From: Ignavibacteria bacterium
GTDB taxonomy: Bacteria; Bacteroidota; Ignavibacteria; UBA10030
Length of the DNA: 46,594 bases
Reading direction: 5' to 3'
Assembly: GCA_016873805.1 (NCBI GenBank)
Contig: VGVZ01000026.1
Span: 1 to 46,594, forward strand
A program made the position numbers and the translations under genes. Of this stretch, positions 16,477 to 25,300 are shown one piece after another (positions within the stretch are counted from its first letter, which is position 1; every line of letters starts with the position of its first letter). Under the pieces are notes generated by a model. The model saw nothing but the letters and a program-made list of their open reading frames with translations, ran no database searches and was not told the origin of the DNA.

Positions 16477-17709
16477 GTGGATCAACGCCGTCTTTACCGT
16501 ACAATCGAAAGTTTTGCCACCGGAAACGTCCGCAACGAGCGGGATCTCCTCAAGCACGTTCTGAACCAGATCGTCAGCAGTGACAAGATCCATCTGCAGG
16601 GGGGAAGGGTCTGGCAGTACGAAGCGGTTTCCCGATCGTACCGGCTCGTCTACCAAACCGGTGTGATCGAGCGCTTGGACCACGGGTACAGAATTCCTGT
16701 CACCTCATATCCGACGTTTCTCCGCGTCGGGAAAGAGCGATCGATCATTGCCAAGGAAACCGACCGGTATCTCAAGAAGAAAGGGATAACAATCTATTCG
16801 GTCACCGGTGTCGGCGACCGTATCCCCTTCGGCAAGACGTTCCTGTATCAGTACCTCCTTGCGTTCAATTCGGAATCGCTGGATACCGAACTTCTTTCGG
16901 AATTGAACATCATCAGTCTCGCGGTGTCGTCTCTCTTGTCGAGGATGAAGATGGAACGTCGGGCGAAACTTCTCGCGAAAGATATCGATCGAGCGAGGGA
17001 AATCCAGCAGAGCATTCTGCCCGAATCGTCGCTGCAATTCCACCACTACGATGTCTATGGGATTTCGATTCCCGATCGGATTGTAGGGGGAGATTTCTTC
17101 GACTACCTCTTCAGCGAGTTCGATCAAGATCGCCTGTCGATTGCCGTGGGAGATGCGGCGAGCAAAGGGCTGAAGGCGGCGGCGCAGGCAATGTATGTCG
17201 CAGGAGCGCTTCGGATGGGAGTGACGCTTGCCCTGAAGATTCCGTCGCTGATGTCGCGCGTGAATACGCTCCTTCAGCAAACGTTCTCCGAGGAGCACTT
17301 CATCTCCATGTTCTATGCCGAATTCCTGAACGATCGAAAAGGGTTGATGCTATACGCGAACGCCGGACACAACAGTCCGATGCTGTACCGATCGAAGGAT
17401 CGTGGCGTGGAGTTCCTCGAAGCCACGGGGCAAATTCTTGGTCCGTTTCCGAATGAACGATATCGAGTGGAAAATACGTATATTCATCCCGATGACGTGC
17501 TCGTCATCTATACTGACGGAATTACCGAGGCGCGTAACAGCTCGGGGGATCAATACGGAGAACGACGCCTCGCTCATCGGATTGAACAGTTGCACGGAAA
17601 GTCCGCCGAAGAGATCTGCAGAGGCCTTCTCGCGCACGTTGAAGGATTCTCCAAGGGTGTTGAAGATGGTGACGACAAGACCATCGTTGTGGTGAAACGA
17701 ATTCGATAA
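16477..17709 (+). CDS. GAF-like/SpoIIE-type PP2C serine phosphatase
   Basis: The 410-residue protein has an N-terminal GAF-like sensor region (about 1-165), a short coiled linker with DIDRAREIQQSILP typical of RsbU/RsbP-type phosphatases, and a C-terminal PPM/SpoIIE domain. Metal-binding acidic residues are visible: D206 in GGDFFDY, D226 in GDAASKG, and the late YTDGITEA and DDKT motifs. Such enzymes dephosphorylate anti-sigma-factor antagonists in partner-switching pathways. No kinase, STAS antagonist or sigma factor is nearby. The start is GTG at 16477 with TTGGA upstream. The HerA-like ATPase gene begins 21 bases after its stop, suggesting co-expression. Confidence 0.9.
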   Translation: MDQRRLYRTIESFATGNVRNERDLLKHVLNQIVSSDKIHLQGGRVWQYEAVSRSYRLVYQTGVIERLDHGYRIPVTSYPTFLRVGKERSIIAKETDRYLKKKGITIYSVTGVGDRIPFGKTFLYQYLLAFNSESLDTELLSELNIISLAVSSLLSRMKMERRAKLLAKDIDRAREIQQSILPESSLQFHHYDVYGISIPDRIVGGDFFDYLFSEFDQDRLSIAVGDAASKGLKAAAQAMYVAGALRMGVTLALKIPSLMSRVNTLLQQTFSEEHFISMFYAEFLNDRKGLMLYANAGHNSPMLYRSKDRGVEFLEATGQILGPFPNERYRVENTYIHPDDVLVIYTDGITEARNSSGDQYGERRLAHRIEQLHGKSAEEICRGLLAHVEGFSKGVEDGDDKTIVVVKRIR

Positions 17710-17730
17710 CGTTCTGGAGGATTTGGCTCA

Positions 17731-19338
17731 ATGTTTGAACAGAAACGTATCGGCATGGTGTGGGGAGTCAAGGCCGGAATGCTCTCCGTTGTCCTTGACG
17801 AGGAGATTACCTCGCTCAAGCGCCCGGTGAATGGGAAGGAAATCATTCTCGGGCAGATCGGGAGTTATGTGTTGGTGCCAGTGGGAAAGCTGATCATCGT
17901 TGCGATGGTGGGTGAGATTGAAAAGATGGACATTCCGATCAACGGGAAAGACGTTCAGCGCTACGTCATGAGGGTAATCCTCGTGGGTACCGTCAAAGCC
18001 GGGCGCTACGAGCGCGGCGTCTCGGTTCTTCCTCCGGTCGACGCACCGGTGTACTATACGGAAGATGCCGACCTTTCCGCGGTCTTTTCCATCTTTCAGA
18101 AATTCGGCTATTCGATTGGCGCGCTCTCGCTCTTCGAGAAAGAACGTGCCTTCCTCGATCCCAATCGCTTTTTCGGGAAACACATCGCCGTCCTCGGTTC
18201 CAGCGGATCGGGGAAATCGTGTACGGTGGCATCGATGCTCCAGAAGGTGTCGGACTTTCCCGATACGAATATCATCATGCTCGATCTCCACAACGAATAC
18301 AAGAAAGCATTCGAGGGATCCTCAAACCATCTTCCGGTTGCTGAACTTGAACTTCCGTACTGGTTCATGAACTTCGAGGAAATCAGGGAGATGTTCATCG
18401 ATGAGAGGGATGAGAACGCCGCCACGCAGATCACGGTGCTGAAGGATCTCATCGTCGCGTCGAAAAAGGGGAAGAATCCGGATCTTGCGGAATTCATCAC
18501 CGTCGACACGCCGGTCTATTACGATATCTCCGAAATCAAAGCAAAGATTCAGTTCCTCGACACGGAGAAGATCTCGGGTCTGGGATCGGCGCCGAAAGAG
18601 GGGCCCCTGTACGGAAAGTTCAGCCGCTTCATCGTGCGCCTGGACAGCCGGTTGAACGACAGTCGATACGCGTTCATGTTCAAATTGAGAAAGTACGTTT
18701 CGACGGATACCATCAAGGAATTTCTGCAGAAGGTGTACGGAGCTGAGGGAAGCGCAAAGGTCACCATCATGGACCTGAGCGGGGTTCCGTTCGACATCGT
18801 CAACACAATCGTCTCGTTGCTCGCAAGAATGGTGTTCGACTTCAATTTCTGGAATCAGAATCGACGTGAGTTTCCGGTCTTGCTCGTCTTCGAGGAGGCG
18901 CACAACTATCTGCCAGCCGGCGGCGAAGGGACAAAAGCCGCGCGACGGACAGTAGAACGTATTGCCAAGGAGGGACGGAAATACGGTGTCAGTTGCATGA
19001 TCGTCAGCCAGCGCCCGGCTGAGGTCTCGGAAACCATCCTGTCGCAGTGCACCAATTTCATCATTCTGAGAATCACCAACCCCATCGACCAGGGCTATAT
19101 CAAGGGTCTCATGCCGGACAATTTCGCGGGAGTGGCGGAAATCCTCCCCTCGCTGAGACAAGGAGAGGCGCTGGTGGTTGGAGATGCGATTTCCATGCCG
19201 CTGCGCGTCCAGGTCGATTTCCCGAACCCCGAACCGGAGAGCGGCGATATCCGTTTCTTCGACAAATGGAAACAAAGCGGAGTGAAAACGAGCGTCAGTG
19301 AGGTTGTGGACAGGTGGTGGAAGCAGGAACGAACCTGA
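17731..19338 (+). CDS. HerA-like hexameric ATPase (FtsK/HerA superfamily, DUF87)
   Basis: This 535-residue protein has an N-terminal HAS-barrel-like region (about 1-110), Walker A GSSGSGKS at 156-163, Walker B LLVFEEAHNY with E388/E389, and QRPAEVSETILSQCTNF, the conserved C-terminal HerA stretch. HerA proteins are ring ATPases that pump DNA. They usually work with NurA in end resection or with SIR2, DUF4297 or other effectors in anti-phage defence. Neither NurA nor an effector gene is adjacent, so the partner is unknown. GGAGG lies 10 bases before the ATG. It follows the PP2C phosphatase gene by 21 bases and ends at the hairpin shared with acnA. Confidence 0.9.
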   Translation: MFEQKRIGMVWGVKAGMLSVVLDEEITSLKRPVNGKEIILGQIGSYVLVPVGKLIIVAMVGEIEKMDIPINGKDVQRYVMRVILVGTVKAGRYERGVSVLPPVDAPVYYTEDADLSAVFSIFQKFGYSIGALSLFEKERAFLDPNRFFGKHIAVLGSSGSGKSCTVASMLQKVSDFPDTNIIMLDLHNEYKKAFEGSSNHLPVAELELPYWFMNFEEIREMFIDERDENAATQITVLKDLIVASKKGKNPDLAEFITVDTPVYYDISEIKAKIQFLDTEKISGLGSAPKEGPLYGKFSRFIVRLDSRLNDSRYAFMFKLRKYVSTDTIKEFLQKVYGAEGSAKVTIMDLSGVPFDIVNTIVSLLARMVFDFNFWNQNRREFPVLLVFEEAHNYLPAGGEGTKAARRTVERIAKEGRKYGVSCMIVSQRPAEVSETILSQCTNFIILRITNPIDQGYIKGLMPDNFAGVAEILPSLRQGEALVVGDAISMPLRVQVDFPNPEPESGDIRFFDKWKQSGVKTSVSEVVDRWWKQERT

Positions 19339-19361
19339 CAGCAGTGTGAGAACCAGTCATG

Positions 19362-19393
19362 AAGGGGCTGACACAGCGATGCGTCAGCCCCTT
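19362..19393. terminator. Bidirectional terminator between convergent genes
   Basis: AAGGGGCTGAC (19362-19372) and GTCAGCCCCTT (19383-19393) form an 11-bp perfect stem with a 10-base loop. It lies 24 bases after the HerA-like stop and 7 bases after the acnA stop on the other strand, so it can serve both. The T-runs are short (TTT on the plus strand). Confidence 0.75.
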
Positions 19394-19399
19394 TGTCGT

Positions 19400-22165
19400 T
19401 TACTGCGAGACCAGCGATCGGAGAACGTACTGCAGGATGCCGTCGTGATGGTAGTAGTCGACCTCGTTCGGCGTGTCCAGACGCGCCGTCGCCGTGAACG
19501 AGATCACCTTTCCCGTGGAGTCACTCGCCCTCACCGTCAACATCTTGCCGGGATGAAGGTCGTCCGCGATTCCATCGATATCATACTCCTCAAATCCGGT
19601 AAGACCGAGCGACTTCCAGTTTTCTCCTGCGTTGAATTGGAGGGGAAGAATTCCCATCCCGATGAGATTTGAACGGTGGATCCGCTCGAAACTTTCCGCA
19701 ATGACCGCATTGATGCCGAGCAGTCTGGGCCCCTTCGCTGCCCAATCCCGTGATGATCCGGAACCGTATTCTTTTCCTGCGATGATGATCAGGGGTCTCT
19801 TTTCCTCTTTGTACTTCATCGCCGCATCATAGATCGTGATAGGATCGCTTGACGAGGGATGGATCGTCCAGCCCCCCTCCGTGCCGGGGGCAAGGAGATT
19901 GCGAAGTCTGATGTTGGCAAAAGTTCCTCGCATCATCACTTCATGGTTCCCACGACGGGATCCGTAGGAGTTGAAGTCCTTGGGATCAACTCCGTGCGCG
20001 ATCAGGTATCTTCCGGCGGGGCTTTTCGCAGAAATCGAACCGGCAGGAGAGATGTGATCGGTGGTGACGGAATCGCCGAGGAGGGCGAGAACGCGCGCAC
20101 CGCGTATGTTCTTCAGAGGATCCGGTTGCGCAGGCATTCCCTCAAAGAACGGTGCTTGTTTGATGTAGGTGGAGTCTCTTTCCCATGCAAACCTGTTGCC
20201 CGTTGGTACCGGGAGCACTCGCCACGGCTCATCACCGTGAAAGACATTCTTGTACTCGCGATCGAAAAGCTCCGGTCGAACGGACTGTCGGGTCGATTCG
20301 CGCACCTCCTCCGGCGAGGGCCAGATGTCTTTGAGGTACACCGGTGATCCATCCTTCCCGATTCCCAGCGGCTCGGTAGTGAGATCGATGTCCATGGTGC
20401 CGGCGATCGCGTAGGCGACGACCAGTGGAGGAGATGCCAGGTAGTTGGCTCTCACATGAGGATTCACTCTTCCCTCGAAATTTCTGTTCCCGGAAAGGAC
20501 GGCGGCGGCGATCAGATCATGTTGCTCGATCGCTTTGGCAATGGGCTCGGGGAGAGGTCCGCTGTTGCCGATGCATGTCGTGCATCCATAACCGACGAGA
20601 TGAAATCCAAGTCCTTCCAACGCGGGCGTTAATCCGGCCGCTTCGAGATAGCCGGTCACGACTTTCGATCCGGGGGCGAGGCTGGTTTTCACCCATGGTT
20701 GGGTCTTCAGTCCCCGTTCAACCGCCTTCTTTGCGAGGAGTCCTGCGGCAATCATAACAGAGGGATTCGATGTATTGGTGCAGCTCGTGATCGCGGAAAT
20801 CACGACTGAGCCGTGCGTCAATGAAAACTCCGTACCGTTTTTTTTCACCGTCGCGACAGGAAGAAGGGAAACACGGGTTGAAGAGTCGGGTGCACCGTGC
20901 TGTCCTTGAACCCAATCGTTGAGAGCCGTCAGGTCAACGTCCTGTTGTTTGCTCTTGACTGTCTCCGAGATGCTCGTGCGGAAGGCGCGCTTCGAGGTAG
21001 CAAGAGAAATTCTATCCTGCGGTCGCTTTGGCCCCGCGAGGCTTGGTTCCACTGTGGCGAGATCGAGCTCCAGGGTATCGGAGTATGTGGGATCCGTTGT
21101 CCCGTCCGTCCTTAGCAGTCCCTGTTCCGCGCAATACGATTCGACAAGCTCCGTGAGTTCGTCGCCGCGTCCGGAAAAACGGAGGTAGCGGAGAGTTTCG
21201 GAATCGACAGGAGAAAAACCGACCGTCGCTCCGTACTCGGGAGACATATTTCCGATTGTTGCGCGGTCCGCGAGGCTCAGGGCAGAGAGGCCCGGCCCAA
21301 AGAACTCGACGAACTTCCCTACGACCCCCTTCTTTCTTAGCATCTGCGTGACAGTCAAAACAAGGTCGGTGGCTGTTGCTCCCGGCGGCAATGTACCCCT
21401 GAGCTTGAATCCGACGACCTGAGGGATCAACATCGAGATGGGCTGGCCGAGCATGGCGGCCTCTGCCTCAATCCCTCCCACTCCCCAGCCAACGACGCCG
21501 AGTCCGTTGATCATCGGCGTGTGCGAATCGGTGCCGACGAGCGTATCGGGGAATGCCATCCATTCGCCGTTCTTCTCCGACGTGAAGATGACACGCGCGA
21601 GGTATTCGAGGTTGACTTGATGAACGATGCCCGTGTTGGGTGGAACAACGCGGAAATTCTGGAATGCCTGCTGACCCCACCGGAGAAATGTATAGCGTTC
21701 TCTGTTGCGTTCGAATTCGAGACGGCTGTTGAGGGCGAACGCGTGCTCGGAACCGTATTCATCGACCTGGACGGAATGGTCGATGACAAGATCGACGGGC
21801 TGGAGAGGATTGATACGAGTCGGATCCCCCCCCATCTTGACGATGGCATCACGCATCACCGCAAGATCGACCACGCATGGGACGCCGGTGAAATCCTGCA
21901 ACAGGACTCGCGCGGGCATGAAGGAAATCTCCGTATCCGGTTCTTTCTTGGGATCCCAGTTCACGATGGCCATGATATCCTCCTTGCGCACGGTCCGGCC
22001 ATCTTCATGCCGGAGGAGGTTCTCAAGCAAGATCCTGAGCGTAAACGGGAGACGGGCCAGAGGACGATCGAGGTTTGCCTCGAGCCGTTTGAGAGAAAAG
22101 AAGGAATAGGTCTTCTTTCCCACCGTGAGTTGTGATTTTGTATTGAAAGAATTCGGGTGTGTCAT
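19400..22165 (-). CDS. acnA: Aconitate hydratase, AcnA type
   Basis: This 921-residue enzyme interconverts citrate and isocitrate in the TCA cycle using a [4Fe-4S] cluster. The three cluster cysteines are C462 in [10 protein letters not shown] and C528/C531 in [12 protein letters not shown]. Their spacing (66 and 3) is that of E. coli AcnA. The swivel domain with [13 protein letters not shown] is present. The ATG at 22165 has AAGGAG 6 bases upstream and is better than the in-frame TTG at 22171. The gene is monocistronic and convergent with the HerA-like gene. A partial isocitrate dehydrogenase gene at the right edge of the window is the next TCA step. Confidence 0.97.
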   Translation of the reverse strand: MTHPNSFNTKSQLTVGKKTYSFFSLKRLEANLDRPLARLPFTLRILLENLLRHEDGRTVRKEDIMAIVNWDPKKEPDTEISFMPARVLLQDFTGVPCVVDLAVMRDAIVKMGGDPTRINPLQPVDLVIDHSVQVDEYGSEHAFALNSRLEFERNRERYTFLRWGQQAFQNFRVVPPNTGIVHQVNLEYLARVIFTSEKNGEWMAFPDTLVGTDSHTPMINGLGVVGWGVGGIEAEAAMLGQPISMLIPQVVGFKLRGTLPPGATATDLVLTVTQMLRKKGVVGKFVEFFGPGLSALSLADRATIGNMSPEYGATVGFSPVDSETLRYLRFSGRGDELTELVESYCAEQGLLRTDGTTDPTYSDTLELDLATVEPSLAGPKRPQDRISLATSKRAFRTSISETVKSKQQDVDLTALNDWVQGQHGAPDSSTRVSLLPVATVKKNGTEFSLTHGSVVISAITSCTNTSNPSVMIAAGLLAKKAVERGLKTQPWVKTSLAPGSKVVTGYLEAAGLTPALEGLGFHLVGYGCTTCIGNSGPLPEPIAKAIEQHDLIAAAVLSGNRNFEGRVNPHVRANYLASPPLVVAYAIAGTMDIDLTTEPLGIGKDGSPVYLKDIWPSPEEVRESTRQSVRPELFDREYKNVFHGDEPWRVLPVPTGNRFAWERDSTYIKQAPFFEGMPAQPDPLKNIRGARVLALLGDSVTTDHISPAGSISAKSPAGRYLIAHGVDPKDFNSYGSRRGNHEVMMRGTFANIRLRNLLAPGTEGGWTIHPSSSDPITIYDAAMKYKEEKRPLIIIAGKEYGSGSSRDWAAKGPRLLGINAVIAESFERIHRSNLIGMGILPLQFNAGENWKSLGLTGFEEYDIDGIADDLHPGKMLTVRASDSTGKVISFTATARLDTPNEVDYYHHDGILQYVLRSLVSQ

Positions 22166-22228
22166 CTTCAACTCCTTGCAGGTTCGCCGATCAGCATTGG
22201 CAAAGGATCGGGCTGGGTCAAGTTGTGA

Positions 22229-22257
22229 TTGAACAAACGCGCATCAATAAATATATG
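22229..22257 (+). promoter_or_regulatory. Candidate promoter in the acnA-kinase divergent spacer
   Basis: TTGAAC (22229-22234), 17 bases, then TATATG (22252-22257) is a moderate sigma70 match pointing towards the histidine kinase gene. The 205-base spacer 22166-22370 is AT-rich around here. On the minus strand a TATATTTA near 22250 could be a -7 element for acnA. Both are weak assignments. Confidence 0.35.
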
Positions 22258-22370
22258 AAAAAAGCATTCATTTCGCACCAATGAATCGACCCACGCTTGA
22301 ACCGATGGGGAGGTTTTGCATGAGGGAAAAATTTGCTTAATTAGATGTTTAGGATCAGGAATAGAGAAGA

Positions 22371-25300
22371 ATGAATTCAACCGACCCGAGAGGATTGCGA
22401 CCGTCGAAGACAAAACCGAGTCATCGCTCGCGCGAACTTCAGCTCGTCGAAAGTCTCGCGAAAGAGACGATTACGGAACTGAATGTCGGCGCGGTGATGC
22501 AGAGGTTTGCAGATGAGCTTGCGAAGATGTTCGAGTTTCGTACGGTCATCGTCACACAGTACGTTCCGCACAAGAAGATATTCCGCGTGCTGGGGCTGGC
22601 ACCTCAGAGTGGTTTGATCCGGTCTGCGCAGAAGCTCATGCGCGTCGACCTGATGAGGTTCGACTATCCCTTTGATCCGGAACGATCGCCAATCCATGCC
22701 GGCTTGATCAAGGGCCAGCGCTGGATCGGATCGGATTTCGCGCCCTTTGTGGAATTGACGGTACCGGCAAAATTGGCGCGAGCGGCCCAGCGCGTCGCTG
22801 GGGTGAAGACGTTGTGCAACTTCCCCCTTCTGGTGGGCAAGACTCTCGTCGGAACATTTATTATCGGGCTTCGGGACCCTGAGTTTTCCGAAGAGGTGCT
22901 CGAGTTCCTCAATACCGTCACCCCCTACGTGTCGATGGCGGTGCTCCAAGCACGATTGCTCGAAGAAAACAGAATTCTGGCCGAGCGGTACAAACTCCTC
23001 ACCCAGGTCGACAGCCAGATCTTGGAAGAGCGCGATCTTCAGAAAGTCCTCCAGGCGATCGTGCACACGGTCCCGGAACTCGTCAAATGTGACCTGTCCG
23101 GCATCCACCTGTATGACGACGCGCGCGCGATGCTCGTGCCGTCGCTCTGTCGGAGCGAATCGAAGTCGGCGCGAAAATCATTTGAAGTCGAGGTGGCTCT
23201 GGGGGCCGGTATGCTTGGCAAAATCGCGGAGAAGAAAAAACCTGAGATTATCAACAACGCTCAAGACGATCTCCACACGGATCACCCTTCGGAACAGCAA
23301 TTGCCCATCGAACACCGGATCGTTGTCCCTCTCCTTTCGAAGCATACGCTCCTCGGGACGCTGCTCATCACACGCTCTTCCGATGAACCGTTCCAGCCGG
23401 AGGATCTGGAAATTGCAAAAAGAATCGCGGAGAAATCCGCCCTCGCCATTCAAAACGCTCAGTTGTTTACAGAGCGCGTCGAACGGGAACAGGAACTGAG
23501 CCAGCTCCACAAGAGCGGTTTTGCGATCGGGGGTTCGCTGGATCCGATGGCCGTGTTGTTTACGCTCGTGGCAGAATCGCTGAGAGTCATTCCAGCCGCC
23601 GAGCGCGTAGCGGTGTTTCGCCTTCACGAAGACGGGAGACAGATCTCCGTTGTGACGGCGACCGGTTTCGGCATCGACAAGAAGCGCGTCAAGGCGTTAC
23701 ACATCGCCGAACGGATCGCCCACCTGGTTGTGCGCGATCGGCGAGGCATTGCGATCCACGATCCGTCCGATCTGAACACGCTCGGCCTCAGCATGCTTCT
23801 CAAGGGGGGTGTCGGCTTCCAATCCGCGCTCGCGGCGCCTATCCTCTTGAAGGGGGAGCTCTATGGTGCGCTCTATCTCGACAGTCCGAGTTCTTCGAAA
23901 CTTCTGAGCCAGCGTGATCTGGCCCGGCTGGAGCTGTTTCTTCTTCATACGTCGCTCTCGCTGAGCAACGCCCAGCTTCACGCGGCCACGCAGCTTGAAG
24001 TGAAAAAGGTTCAGCTCCTCTTTCAGATCAAGAAACTCGCCCATGAGCGTCCGGATATGGGCGAACTCCTCCAGCGCATCGCACGAATGGTGTACGAGAC
24101 CCATCGCTATAGCTTTGTCTCAATCTTCCTGTATGAGAAGCGCAGGAATATTCTCCGGATGATCGCGAAGGACGGTCCGGAAGCCGACCGTGTCCCTCTC
24201 CGCTACGAGCAATCCGTCGATGAGGGGATCCTGGGGTGGGTTGCGCGCAACAAATCTACCAAGGTTGTTCAGGATGTGGAACGGGAGGAGGCGTACATCA
24301 GGAAGCACGACTTGACGACAAAGTCGGAACTTTGTGTGCCGATTCTCGATGCAGAAGCCGAATTGCTGGGTGTGATCAATGTCGAATCAGATGAGCGGTA
24401 TGGATTCTCCGATTCGGATGTTGACGCTCTCCTCGCGATCGCCGCGGAAATCTCGGGCGTCTTCGAGGAGCGTCGCCTTCTTGAGGCATTGAGTAAGTCC
24501 GAAAAGCAGTATCGCAGTCTCGTCGAGTACGCGAACGATTCCGTCGTTTTGATCGACAGATCGGGAAAATTCCAATTTGTGAACAAGCGATTCACCGTCG
24601 TCACCGGGTACACGCTCGAGGAAGTGCAGGGAAGAGATTTCGGGTTCATGATTCTCCCCGATGATCTGCCGAACGTGAAGAGTTGGTTCCTGTCCAGTCT
24701 CCGCCGCCAGGCAGAGAGTGCACGGAATCGGCTGAGGATTATCAGCAAGTCGGGTGAGATCAAGATGGCCGAGTTCAACGGCCGACTGATTCGCGAAGGG
24801 GGAGAAATCGTTGGAATCATGGGGATTGGCCGCGATATCACGGAAGAGGTCCGACTCAAAGAACGGCTTGCGGAAGCAGAATCGAGATATTCGAGGTACG
24901 TCTCGAGTACCAGCGAAGGAATCTGGCGTAAGGAATTCGTCCCGCCGATTGATCTGAATCAGAAATTCGAAAAGATCCTGGAAGCGTACAGGGAGTGCGG
25001 CCGGATCGTCGAGGTCAATCCGGCGTTCGTGCGGATGTACGGCGCGCAAGAAGAATCGCAGATTCTCGGCAGAAGTTTCCTCGATGCCGTCGTGGATTGG
25101 GAGCTTTACTGCAAAGGGCTCAAGCGGTTTCTCGACAACGGCTGCCGCCTATCGAACTGGGAAACCAAAGAACGCCATTTCGACGGGAGCATCAAGTATT
25201 TCAGCAATGTCTATGTGGGCGAGGTGATCGACGGAAAACTGCATCAGATGTGGGGAGCGCAGACCGATGTGACAGAAGCCAAATTTGTGGAGGAGGCGCT

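Noticed and set aside
18322-19275. 317-codon frame on the minus strand
   Set aside because: It lies entirely opposite the HerA-like gene, whose motifs are intact; the product is unlike any family I know.
13185-19338. HerA-like gene as part of a full anti-phage HerA system
   Set aside because: No SIR2, DUF4297, NurA or other effector gene is adjacent; kept as an open pairing with the phosphatase instead.
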